From Halodesulfovibrio sp. MK-HDV (GTDB taxonomy: Bacteria > Desulfobacterota > Desulfovibrionia > Desulfovibrionales > Desulfovibrionaceae), in assembly GCF_009914765.1 (NCBI RefSeq), contig NZ_WYDS01000009.1:1-64000 (forward strand): DNA of 64,000 nucleotides. Reading direction: 5' to 3'. The position numbers and the translations under genes are program-made. The notes beneath the pieces are model-generated. The model was not told the DNA's origin. It did no database searches and was given only the letters and a program-made list of their open reading frames with translations. This document shows positions 34,381 to 42,191 of this stretch, piece after piece (position 1 is the first letter of the stretch; every line of letters begins with the position of its first letter).

Positions 34381-36339
34381 CTACTGAAGGATAATAGGCG
34401 GTAACAGACTTGGATCACTCATCATAGGCAGACCTAAACCATCCTTACCTACGCGGGTCGTATGCACACTCAAACGTTTGTTCTCAGCAAGTTTTTCAGC
34501 TTCATCAAAGCTGTTGATGATATGTGGCGTAATAAAAATGTATAAATTACTCTTTGCATTAGTTTTTTTCCTCTGCTTAAACAACCAGCCAAACAAAGGA
34601 ATATCACCTAACCCTGGAGTCGAACTATTGTTCTTCGTACCATCTTCGCTCAACAAACCTGCAATTACAACAGTTTGACCATCTTTCATACGGATAGTCG
34701 TCTCTACCACGCGTTTACGGGTTGTCGGTGCTACAAGGCTCTGTCCATCCCCAACAGCAACGAGCGAGTTAAGCACGCGGCTTACCTCCTGCAATACATC
34801 AAGCTGAAGAGTCTGGTTCTGTCCAATTCGCGGTGTAATTTTCAGCTTAACACCAACATCCTTGTAATCAACACTTTGAGTATTAATGGCGGTTGCAGTA
34901 GTAACTACAGTTTCTTTCACAAAAGGTATGTTATCAACAACATCTACACGCGCTTCTTCATTATCTAGAGTAAGCAGCTGTGGAGTGGCAAGAATGGTGT
35001 AATCGTTGTCACCTTTCACAGCACTCAAGATAGACTGGATACTATATTCTGTCCCGCCAATGGAAAATGCATTTTCTATAATCGCACCAATGGAACCGCC
35101 AGCTGGAAAAGCCGGAAAGCCAGTGCCACTTGACGATGGCAGAGAAACGGTACCACCACCTTGGTTAGATGAACCAAAAAGGAACACTTTCCCAGCTTTT
35201 TGCCCACCAGCCCAGTTTACACCGAAAGAAAAATTCGAATCACTGGAAGCTTCCATAAGCAAAGCTTCAATGAACACTTGTTTTCGTTCAACATCTAATT
35301 TTTCAATGGTCGACTTGAGAATCATAAAGTCATCTGGACGTGCAGTAATCACAAGGCTGTTTGTAGCTTTGTCTGCCACAATTTTTACCTCACGAGAAAG
35401 TACTTTCTCTTCCTTTGTATTCCCCTGACGTTCAACTAACGTATTAATAACCTTAGCCACATCTTCTGCTTTAGCATTTTCCAGCGAAATAAAATGAATA
35501 TCACCCTTGCCGGCCGGAGTAGGGATATCCAATGTTTTAATCATAGTTTTGATAGTCATCATGGTTTCAGGATCAGCAAGAACAAGAACCACGTTTGTTC
35601 TCTCGTCTGCTTGCACAAGTGCCATGGCTTTTTTGCCAAATTTTTCCTGCTCTTTAACTTGTGTAGTCAAAATTTTACTCAAGTTCGCTGCCACACTTTT
35701 TGAGTCACCAAATTTTAATGGGAACTGCCTAAACTGTGGTGCGTATTGTGATTTATCTATCTCATTAATGACTTTTTGAGCTTCTTGAATACGTGCAAAC
35801 GGTGCAGTAATAATAAGTGAGTTTGTAGGAGGATACACGGTCACAAGCCCGTTTTTACCTATAAGCTTTGGAATAACCTTTCCAAGCTCTGATGCACTGG
35901 AATGCTTCAAAGAGATGAGCAGTGTAACAAGTTCGTCACCTGTAGGTTTGTGCTGTCTTAAAGAAGAGTCTGAGGTAAGGGTAGGAACCCCTTCACTACG
36001 CCCAACGGCAAGTGGCATAATCTTATACACTTTTCCACTTGGAACAATCGTGAAGTTGTTTACCTGTAAAACAGATTCAAACACACGATACGCTTCTTCC
36101 ACGCTTACCTTTGAAGGAGAATAAATAGTTACCCTTCCTCCAACGCGGTTATCGACAATAAAATTTTTTCCGGTCAATTCGCTAATAAATTTAATCAGTA
36201 CATGAATTTCAACTTTCTTAAAATCCATGCTGATATATGCATGTTGTGATGCACTGCCAGAACAGACTGCGGTACCAGAAAGCATGCAGACAACCAAAAC
36301 TACGCCAAGTATACGCATCATTTTATTCGCTATCATCAT
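34381..36339 (-). CDS. gspD: Type II secretion outer-membrane secretin GspD
   Basis: This 652-residue secretin has a signal peptide (about 1-27). N0 (AYISMDFKKVEIHVLIKFISELTGKNFIVD) and several N1-N3 modules follow (LKHSSASELGKVIPKLIGKNG, FISLENAKAEDVAKVINTLVE). The beta-barrel domain contains the VDNIPFV and ETTIRMKDGQTVVIAGLLSED signatures and ends near LYIFITPHII. The Ala/Gly-rich insert FPAFPAGGSIGAII lies at the gate region. It forms the outer-membrane exit channel. It sits between gspC and gspE, the canonical order. No long C-terminal S domain is evident, so a different pilotin mode is likely. Confidence 0.95.
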   Translation of the reverse strand: MMIANKMMRILGVVLVVCMLSGTAVCSGSASQHAYISMDFKKVEIHVLIKFISELTGKNFIVDNRVGGRVTIYSPSKVSVEEAYRVFESVLQVNNFTIVPSGKVYKIMPLAVGRSEGVPTLTSDSSLRQHKPTGDELVTLLISLKHSSASELGKVIPKLIGKNGLVTVYPPTNSLIITAPFARIQEAQKVINEIDKSQYAPQFRQFPLKFGDSKSVAANLSKILTTQVKEQEKFGKKAMALVQADERTNVVLVLADPETMMTIKTMIKTLDIPTPAGKGDIHFISLENAKAEDVAKVINTLVERQGNTKEEKVLSREVKIVADKATNSLVITARPDDFMILKSTIEKLDVERKQVFIEALLMEASSDSNFSFGVNWAGGQKAGKVFLFGSSNQGGGTVSLPSSSGTGFPAFPAGGSIGAIIENAFSIGGTEYSIQSILSAVKGDNDYTILATPQLLTLDNEEARVDVVDNIPFVKETVVTTATAINTQSVDYKDVGVKLKITPRIGQNQTLQLDVLQEVSRVLNSLVAVGDGQSLVAPTTRKRVVETTIRMKDGQTVVIAGLLSEDGTKNNSSTPGLGDIPLFGWLFKQRKKTNAKSNLYIFITPHIINSFDEAEKLAENKRLSVHTTRVGKDGLGLPMMSDPSLLPPIILQ

Positions 36340-36341
36340 TT

Positions 36342-37172
36342 TTACTTCAGCCTGAACGTCAAGGTTTGGCTTTTTCCTTTCCGAATAATATTTAAGGAAA
36401 TATTATTCTTATCTAACATGGACATTAAAGAAGCCGCATCACCAAAGGATGTTAAAGACTTGCCATTTGCCTTTACAAGCAAATCGCCTTTACGCAATCC
36501 CATATTATATAAGAAACTTCCAGACTGTAGCGCCTGCACATGCAGCCCTTTCCTTCCCCCTTTAGTCTGAGGAACGATTTTAATACTGCTCGCGACCTTA
36601 CTTAAATCTTTCAATTGATTTTTGATATAACTTCTTGCAACAACACGCCCCCCAGAGCTTCCGCGAGAAGCTGTTGCTTTTTTCCCGTCTATCAGAAGAC
36701 GTTCTTTTGCCCTTCCCCGTTGTAAAATGATCTCACGTCTCTTTATCTCTACAACTTTCCAACCACTGATTTTTGAGCCATTCCTATATAGTGATTGTTT
36801 GTTTTTATACAAAACAATCGCCCAACTTTCAGATGGCTTTTCAGCAAATATTGTCCCGAGCAGATGAAACCCACGCTTACTAATGGAAAGAGCCTGGGAT
36901 GTAGTTTTTTTCTTAGGCTTTCTTTTCTTTGGAACTGGGGGAGCATTTTTTACTTTGAGAAGATTTCGTTGCTCAATAATTTTAAAAGAACTTAATGCAA
37001 CCTGCTTCTCTAAGATTTTTTTAGTAGTAACATTACGTGTCACATACTTGGGAGCTATGTCCTGTTCTACAAAAAAGAGAGCATAACAAGCATCGGCCAT
37101 AAAATATGAAATTGCTGTAACTACCAGCAATTCAATAAAAATTTTCACTTTATCCGTCAAAATGCCTGTCAT
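36342..37172 (-). CDS. gspC: Type II secretion protein GspC with PDZ domain
   Basis: This is a 276-residue bitopic protein. It has an N-terminal helix (FIELLVVTAISYFMADACYALFF, 11-33), a Lys-rich linker and an HR domain (FHLLGTIFAEKPSESWAIVLYKNKQSLYRNG, about 101-131). The C-terminal PDZ domain is SGSFLYNMGLRKGDLLVKANGKSLTSFGDA, followed by VLIRKG-like strands. GspC links the inner-membrane platform to the GspD N-domains and selects substrates. It is the first gene of the minus-strand gspCDEN operon, 2 bp before gspD. Confidence 0.88.
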   Translation of the reverse strand: MTGILTDKVKIFIELLVVTAISYFMADACYALFFVEQDIAPKYVTRNVTTKKILEKQVALSSFKIIEQRNLLKVKNAPPVPKKRKPKKKTTSQALSISKRGFHLLGTIFAEKPSESWAIVLYKNKQSLYRNGSKISGWKVVEIKRREIILQRGRAKERLLIDGKKATASRGSSGGRVVARSYIKNQLKDLSKVASSIKIVPQTKGGRKGLHVQALQSGSFLYNMGLRKGDLLVKANGKSLTSFGDAASLMSMLDKNNISLNIIRKGKSQTLTFRLK

Positions 37173-37344
37173 CTAGCTCTCGTCAATTGAAAATTGTAAA
37201 GATTTCAAGTAATAACCAAAAGATTCTGTATTACATCGCTTGCAAACGGCTATAAAACAGCTGCGATTACAAGGCAAGACTTGAATGATATAAACGAACT
37301 AAAGCAAATACAGCCTTTTTAAACACAATTCAATATAACTCTCC

Positions 37345-38452
37345 ATGTACACACCAAAAAAAAAATGCCCAACTCGCCATACTTCATGACTACATTGAAC
37401 ATACAGACGGGGGCAGCAGGCTCTGCACAATTCTCGGTAGACAACTTGGCGCAGACTTGTATTACGGTTTCCGTCGCGCTGAACACCCTTTTTTTACGCC
37501 TCCTTACGGACCTGGAGCAGAACAAGCACTAATGCACGCAATTAACATTCCTTTACTGCGCCAATTTATTCTTACACGCACTTTCAGCAAGCGCACTCAA
37601 TTTGTACGTAAATATCCCACCACTATTTTTAGCGGATTTTATGCTCCCCTCGCGGCACCATACCTAGAGGGACAGCAAGGAATTTACTATTGTCACACTC
37701 CACCCCGTTTTGTGTACGGCGAACGTGACTTTTTTCTTTCTACAGTTCCTGCTGTTGCAAGACCTCTTCTTAACAGTTTTATAAACTGGTATGCCCCACA
37801 GTTCAAAAAAACGCTGCCACATATTCAAACATTTGTGGCGAATTCAAAGAACGTCCAAGAACGCATCAAAAATTTTCTGCACAGAGATTCGACGATTGTA
37901 TATCCGCCTTGTGATACCGAACAATATCATAACGCAGAATCACAAGGGTACTACCTCTCCATGGGGAGACTAGACCCTCTTAAACGGATCGATGTCATCA
38001 TTAATGCATTTAAAGAAATGCCAACGAAAAATTTGGTGATCACCTCTTCTGGGCCTTCTGAAGAACAACTGAAAAAACTTGCAACAGACTGCGATAATAT
38101 CAAATTTGTTGGGCAGCTATCCGAAAAACAACTGCAAAAAGCTATTGCGGAATCGATTGCAACTATCTACATTCCAAAGCAAGAAGATTTCGGCATGTGC
38201 GCTATCGAATCAATGGCGGCTGGCAAACCGGTAATTGTGGCTGCTGAGGGTGGACTTCTCGAAACTGTTACCGATGGTGAGACAGGCATTTTCACCCCTG
38301 CAAATCCTCAGGGCAAAGACATTATCGAAGCCGTAAACTCGCTCTCAGCCAGCAAGGCAACATGCATGAAAACAGCATGTCTTGACCGGGCAACACAATT
38401 CGATACTTCGGTATTCGTTAATGCCATGAAGCGTCTTATCTTGGAACGCTAA
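37345..38452 (+). CDS. GT4 glycosyltransferase, start region interrupted by A10 tract
   Basis: The GT-B coding frame is clear from about 37364 onward (NAQLAILHDYIEHTDGGSRL, then GRQLGADLYYGFRR). This is the expected N-terminus of a GT4 enzyme and ends with EDFGMCAIESMAAGKPVIVAAEGG. In that frame no ATG or GTG exists upstream. ATG 37345 is out of frame by one base because of an A10 run (37356-37365); with nine A it would read MYTPKKNAQLAILHDY. A TTG at 37457 would delete the conserved first strand and is unlikely to be the true start. The enzyme probably works with the N-glycosylation genes. A10 is long enough for polymerase or replication slippage. Confidence 0.75.
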
Positions 38453-38500
38453 CTGCACACTTCGATCACGTTCTCAGCACCATTTGAAAAAGAGAATTAC

Positions 38501-38902
38501 ATGCCCTGCATCCAGCCTGACAAAGCTCACTCCATCTCCAAACAACCCTCCGGCAATGAAGGTTTCACCATCGTTGAAGTTCTGGTTGCCTTAGTGCTGT
38601 TAGGGGTAGCAGTCATGATGACAGTTACTCTGACCACACAAAATCAGGACAACCTTGCCCAGACCCGCTTGCAGGATACTGCAATTGTTCTTGCGCGAGA
38701 AAAGCTCTTCGAACTGGAAAACGACGGATTTTCGGCAAGTACAGGAAAGTCTGGCGATTTTCGTCCGGACCATCCTGGGTTTACGTGGAAGGCTTCAGCG
38801 CATGCTACAAACACAGCGGCTATCTATAGATTACTCTTGACTGTTTCATGGGGAGATGAGGAAGACAGAGATGTTACCATTGAAAAACTATTCAAAGAAT
38901 AG
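38501..38902 (+). CDS. gspI: Minor pseudopilin GspI
   Basis: The 133-residue protein has a prepilin leader with site G|FTIVEVLVALVLLGVAVMMTVTL and Glu at +5. A short GspI-type body follows (ARTRL-like QTRLQDTAIVLAREKLFELE, then FTWKASAHATNTAAIYRLLLTVSW). It belongs to the tip complex GspI-J-K-H. It overlaps gspJ or abuts it depending on the gspJ start. The leader before the cleavage site is long (about 21 residues). Confidence 0.9.
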   Translation: MPCIQPDKAHSISKQPSGNEGFTIVEVLVALVLLGVAVMMTVTLTTQNQDNLAQTRLQDTAIVLAREKLFELENDGFSASTGKSGDFRPDHPGFTWKASAHATNTAAIYRLLLTVSWGDEEDRDVTIEKLFKE

Positions 38903-38903
38903 A

Positions 38904-39551
38904 ATGCCTACTCAGATTACCCCTCCGAACGGGCAAGCAGGTTTTACTTTATTTGAAGTACTCATCGCCATGACGCTAATGGCGACCATTATCACAACTC
39001 TTTTTGCACTGTTCGGCAATGTAATTGACGCATCGCAACATGCTCGGAAGCGTATGGCATACGATCAAGCCGGCAGAACAATTTTAAGCATTGTTGAAGA
39101 TGATTTTCGCTATATGCTTCCAGATATGAAGACTAGTGGACTGAAGTTTGATGCAACGATGGATAGCGATACATTTGAAGAACAAGACCTGCTTGGATTT
39201 GCCAGCACATCCTCCCTCGCTTTTCGTACTCATGAACATGTCCGCTCACTACAATATGTTACCTACTCCCTTAAAGAACAAGACAACGATCTCTTCACAC
39301 TTATCAGAACAGAACGTCCAAACCCCACAGTTACAGGGGACTTTAAGGAACTGAAATATCCTCTTATTGAGGACGTCTCTGAATGTGTATTTGAGTACTA
39401 CAATGGTGAATATAATGAATTTCAAAAAGATTGGGGCGTAGAAAAATCGCAGCTTCCGACAGCCATACGCATGACCCTTACTCTGGGTACAAAAGACGAA
39501 CCATACCAATATCAGCTTGTAATTCCATTACCGCAGGAGGATGAATTATAA
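38904..39551 (+). CDS. gspJ: Minor pseudopilin GspJ
   Basis: This is a 215-residue pseudopilin from ATG 38904, with leader MPTQITPPNGQAG and mature FTLFEVLIAMTLMATIITTLFALFG. The body has the GspJ pattern RTILSIVEDDFRYML, LAFRTHEHVRSLQYVTYSLKEQ and AIRMTLTLGTKDEPYQYQLVIPLP. In-frame upstream starts (38856, 38871) lie inside gspI and would give an unusually long leader, so 38904, one base after the gspI stop, is preferred. It partners GspI and GspK at the pseudopilus tip. Confidence 0.9.
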   Translation: MPTQITPPNGQAGFTLFEVLIAMTLMATIITTLFALFGNVIDASQHARKRMAYDQAGRTILSIVEDDFRYMLPDMKTSGLKFDATMDSDTFEEQDLLGFASTSSLAFRTHEHVRSLQYVTYSLKEQDNDLFTLIRTERPNPTVTGDFKELKYPLIEDVSECVFEYYNGEYNEFQKDWGVEKSQLPTAIRMTLTLGTKDEPYQYQLVIPLPQEDEL

Positions 39552-40582
39552 TGCGACTACCTGCGCCATCCATTGAACGTAATAACGAGCAAGGCACCAT
39601 TATCATCATCGTCTTGCTTGTACTTGTAGTGTTATCCTTTCTTGCCATGGAATTATCCAAGGAAACACTTATTGATCACACAAGCTCCGTCTATGTAAAA
39701 TCATCCATCACTGGAAATATTCTATGTGATTCCGGAAGGATGCTTGCGAAAGAAATACTGGTTACTGACTTAGAAGAAAGCAAAGGTGACTACAATTTTG
39801 AAACATGGGGCCTGTTTAATACAGAACTCGAGGATATTTCTGAGGAGTTAACAAGCGGTACTCTTTCTGGAGAAATAACAGACGAGAACTCACTTTTCCC
39901 TATTAATAAGCTTGCGCTACTTGATAAAAATACAAAAAAAATTACTGAACAATATCAGGGTGTCTTTTTGCGCATGCTGAAAACGCTTTGTAGCGATTTA
40001 AATTTGACCTCAGGAACAGCGGAAGATCTCCTCATTTCAATACGCATTTGGCAGGGTGAACAGCTCTCTAGAGCCTCAGAGGACGACACTTGGTACGCGG
40101 CTCAAAAGATACCGTACACTCGAACCAAAAAAACATTCCGTTCACCAGACGAAATGCTCCTCCTCTACTGGCCCAAAGCCAAAGAAAGCGATATTAAAAA
40201 GCTTTATTATGGCACGGATTCAGTAAGCGGCTTACGCGACCTCATAACGATATGGGGAGAAGGGCCTATTAACATGAACACTGCAAATGAAACTCTGACT
40301 ACTGCCATTCCTATTGCGAACAATAATAAAGAAGACTTTCTGAATAGGATGGCGCTTTACCGCAACGATCCTACCAGTAACTTCGAAACAACATGGTATC
40401 TTAACGCAGCTAAGTTTAGTGGAATTGAAGAAAAGAATATTCCTAAAGATATCTTGGATTTTAAATCCAACACATTTCGCGTCACTCTCACCGCTGATAT
40501 TGGCAGTGGCAGTAAGAAAGAAATAATTTTTCTGCGCCGAACAGATAAAAAAGTCGTCCTTCTGGGAAGCCATGGAGAATAA
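39551..40582 (+). CDS. gspK: Minor pseudopilin GspK
   Basis: The 343-residue protein is the largest minor pseudopilin. It has a short leader and hydrophobic helix (QGTIIIIVLLVLVVLSFLAMEL). The usual +5 Glu is absent, which is typical of GspK. It carries the alpha-helical domain that caps the pseudopilus (DENSLFPINKL, then PINMNTANETL, a GspK hallmark). Its ATG overlaps the gspJ stop (TAATG) behind an AGGAGGA site. It completes the gspIJK group, transcribed apart from gspGH. Confidence 0.9.
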   Translation: MRLPAPSIERNNEQGTIIIIVLLVLVVLSFLAMELSKETLIDHTSSVYVKSSITGNILCDSGRMLAKEILVTDLEESKGDYNFETWGLFNTELEDISEELTSGTLSGEITDENSLFPINKLALLDKNTKKITEQYQGVFLRMLKTLCSDLNLTSGTAEDLLISIRIWQGEQLSRASEDDTWYAAQKIPYTRTKKTFRSPDEMLLLYWPKAKESDIKKLYYGTDSVSGLRDLITIWGEGPINMNTANETLTTAIPIANNNKEDFLNRMALYRNDPTSNFETTWYLNAAKFSGIEEKNIPKDILDFKSNTFRVTLTADIGSGSKKEIIFLRRTDKKVVLLGSHGE

Positions 40583-40614
40583 CTTCCCAGACAAGGAGTT
40601 ATGATCTTAAATTG

Positions 40615-40956
40615 TTACTTACCCAAAACGCTCGTTGGTGACTCAATATATGCATCTTTGTTTATAAATACATATTCTTCCTGAGGGTAAAGAATACCGT
40701 ATATATAATTTTGTTCTTCCGTTGGAATAATTGTAGGTTCAAAAGCCCTAGCTGCGACTAACATACATCGGCCTTCACATAGCATTCTGTTCAACGAGAT
40801 GACATCATGTTGGTTAAGAAACCTGAAGCACATATTAAAATCACACATTGTATACGCAGCAATTATCTTAGGAGCAGGAATAGGCTTGTCCGGCAAAGCA
40901 TCCCAACGACTACATGCGCAAACAAAAAGCAACAGACAAATCATTATATACCGCAT
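40615..40956 (-). CDS. Small putative lipoprotein, unknown function
   Basis: The 113-residue protein has a signal peptide and probable lipobox (MICLLLFVCACSRW, modified Cys at about 15). The mature part has several further Cys (CDFNMCF, CEGRC). AAGGAG precedes the ATG. No family was recognised. It lies antisense-oriented behind gspK and is probably monocistronic. Coding status is supported by the good ribosome site and signal peptide only. Confidence 0.6.
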   Translation of the reverse strand: MRYIMICLLLFVCACSRWDALPDKPIPAPKIIAAYTMCDFNMCFRFLNQHDVISLNRMLCEGRCMLVAARAFEPTIIPTEEQNYIYGILYPQEEYVFINKDAYIESPTSVLGK

Positions 40957-41090
40957 AACAACTCCTTAGATCTTTCTTACTGTAAGATTAGAGGTAAGAC
41001 CTTGTTAGCTCAAGCATATGTCTTTAGTCGTTTTTATAATCATCCCAATTTTCATACGGAAATTTTTCACTCGCTACTAAAACGAAGACT

Positions 41091-41122
41091 AGATCATAGA
41101 TAAAAATCTATGATCTTTTTTT
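41091..41122 (+). terminator. Rho-independent terminator
   Basis: The arms AGATCATAGAT (41091-41101) and ATCTATGATCT (41106-41116) close a short A-rich loop, and a T7 run follows. It could end plus-strand read-through from gspIJK. No closer plus-strand gene is visible. Confidence 0.85.
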
Positions 41123-41183
41123 GCTCTCAATGACTTCTTTCCACGCCCATTCCACTTAGCCCCACCCCAAACACATTCATAAT

Positions 41184-41219
41184 AAAAAAACGGACAGCCA
41201 TCATGACTGTCCGTTTTTT
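41184..41219. terminator. Bidirectional terminator after the HAD phosphatase gene
   Basis: AAAAACGGACAG pairs with CTGTCCGTTTTT around a 9-nt loop (41198-41206), with A and T runs on both sides. It lies 12 bp past the minus-strand stop at 41231. Confidence 0.9.
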
Positions 41220-41230
41220 ATTATTTACGA

Positions 41231-41893
41231 TTAAAGCAACGATTCCAAATCAACCGGAGCTTCAAGAACGACTTTAGCACCTGCTGCTGTAAGTTCTTCA
41301 CCCCCTCTAAAGCCCCATGATGCCCCCACGGGAACCATGCCTGCATTTTGAGCCGTTTGCATATCCACATCTGAATCGCCTACGAAGATTATTTGTTCTG
41401 GCTCCAACTTCATCTTTGCAGCAATTCCTATTGCACTATCTCCAGCCGGCTTAAGGGGAACATCTGGAAGCCCGCCCTGAACGACAACAAAGTCAACTGT
41501 TGGGAAAAATTTCTTAACAGCCGCTTTTGTTAGCTCATCCGGCTTATTTGACAGTACAGCCAACTGCTTACCTGCCGCAGCAAATGTAATCAGCACATCC
41601 TGCACGCCATCATACGGGCGAGCAATGGTGTTCAACGAACGAGCATATTCTTCACCAAGAACAGCGTACAAAGCTTCACATTCTTCCTGACATTGCTTCT
41701 CCTTAGGGAGCACTCTCCAAGCCAGTTTTTTCGCACCGCTACCTACAAATTGGCGATACGCGTCAACAGAATGCTCAGGATACCCAACACGAGCAAGAGC
41801 CGCGTTGGTTGCCGCTGCAATTTCTTCCAGAGTATATAACAAGGTACCATCAAGATCGAAAATGACAGCAGAAAAATTCAGTGAACTACTCAT
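41231..41893 (-). CDS. HAD-superfamily hydrolase, phosphoglycolate phosphatase-like
   Basis: This 220-residue HAD phosphatase has motif I VIFDLDGTLLYTLEEI (10-25, nucleophile Asp13), motif II VLSNKPDE, motif III Lys in PLKPAGDSA and motif IV FVGDSDVDMQTAQNAG. The C1 cap fits the Gph/PGP group, which dephosphorylates 2-phosphoglycolate and similar small phosphoesters. A ribosome site AAGGTAAT precedes the ATG. It is monocistronic between terminators. Substrate assignment in this superfamily is uncertain from sequence alone. Confidence 0.82.
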   Translation of the reverse strand: MSSSLNFSAVIFDLDGTLLYTLEEIAAATNAALARVGYPEHSVDAYRQFVGSGAKKLAWRVLPKEKQCQEECEALYAVLGEEYARSLNTIARPYDGVQDVLITFAAAGKQLAVLSNKPDELTKAAVKKFFPTVDFVVVQGGLPDVPLKPAGDSAIGIAAKMKLEPEQIIFVGDSDVDMQTAQNAGMVPVGASWGFRGGEELTAAGAKVVLEAPVDLESLL

Positions 41894-42058
41894 AGATATT
41901 ACCTTTATAAAATCACAGTCTCAGCTGTGGCGTATTTTCTTCAACATACTGCCAACCCCATCGATTAACGCAGTAAAATACACTGTAAAAATCACCATGA
42001 ATAATTGCAACCACCAAATATGTTGAAGGCTAAGGAAAGGCTGTACTAATCTGAAAAT

Positions 42059-42096
42059 ATAAAAGCCCTGTAGAAATTCTTCTACAGGGCTTTTCG
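42059..42096. terminator. Terminator of the first molybdenum hydroxylase operon
   Basis: The 15-bp arms AAAAGCCCTGTAGAA (42061-42075) and TTCTACAGGGCTTTT (42080-42094) are perfect. It is downstream of the minus-strand large-subunit stop at 42192. Confidence 0.93.
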
Positions 42097-42191
42097 TGTA
42101 TTGCTATTTTATTCGACTAGCTCAGTACGGCGTGCTGCAATACAGCACAACAATGTATAGCAACCTAATATAGTTATCTGTCGCGCAGAGA

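Noticed and set aside
37457-38452. TTG at 37457 as the start of the GT4 gene
   Set aside because: Well-conserved GT4 sequence (LAILHDYIEHTDGGSRL) is encoded upstream in the same frame, so the TTG would delete the first strand of the fold.
40604-40684. Short plus-strand frame (26 codons) behind a good AAGGAG site, antisense to the small lipoprotein gene
   Set aside because: It is too short and has no supporting feature. The AAGGAGTT on this strand probably reflects chance.
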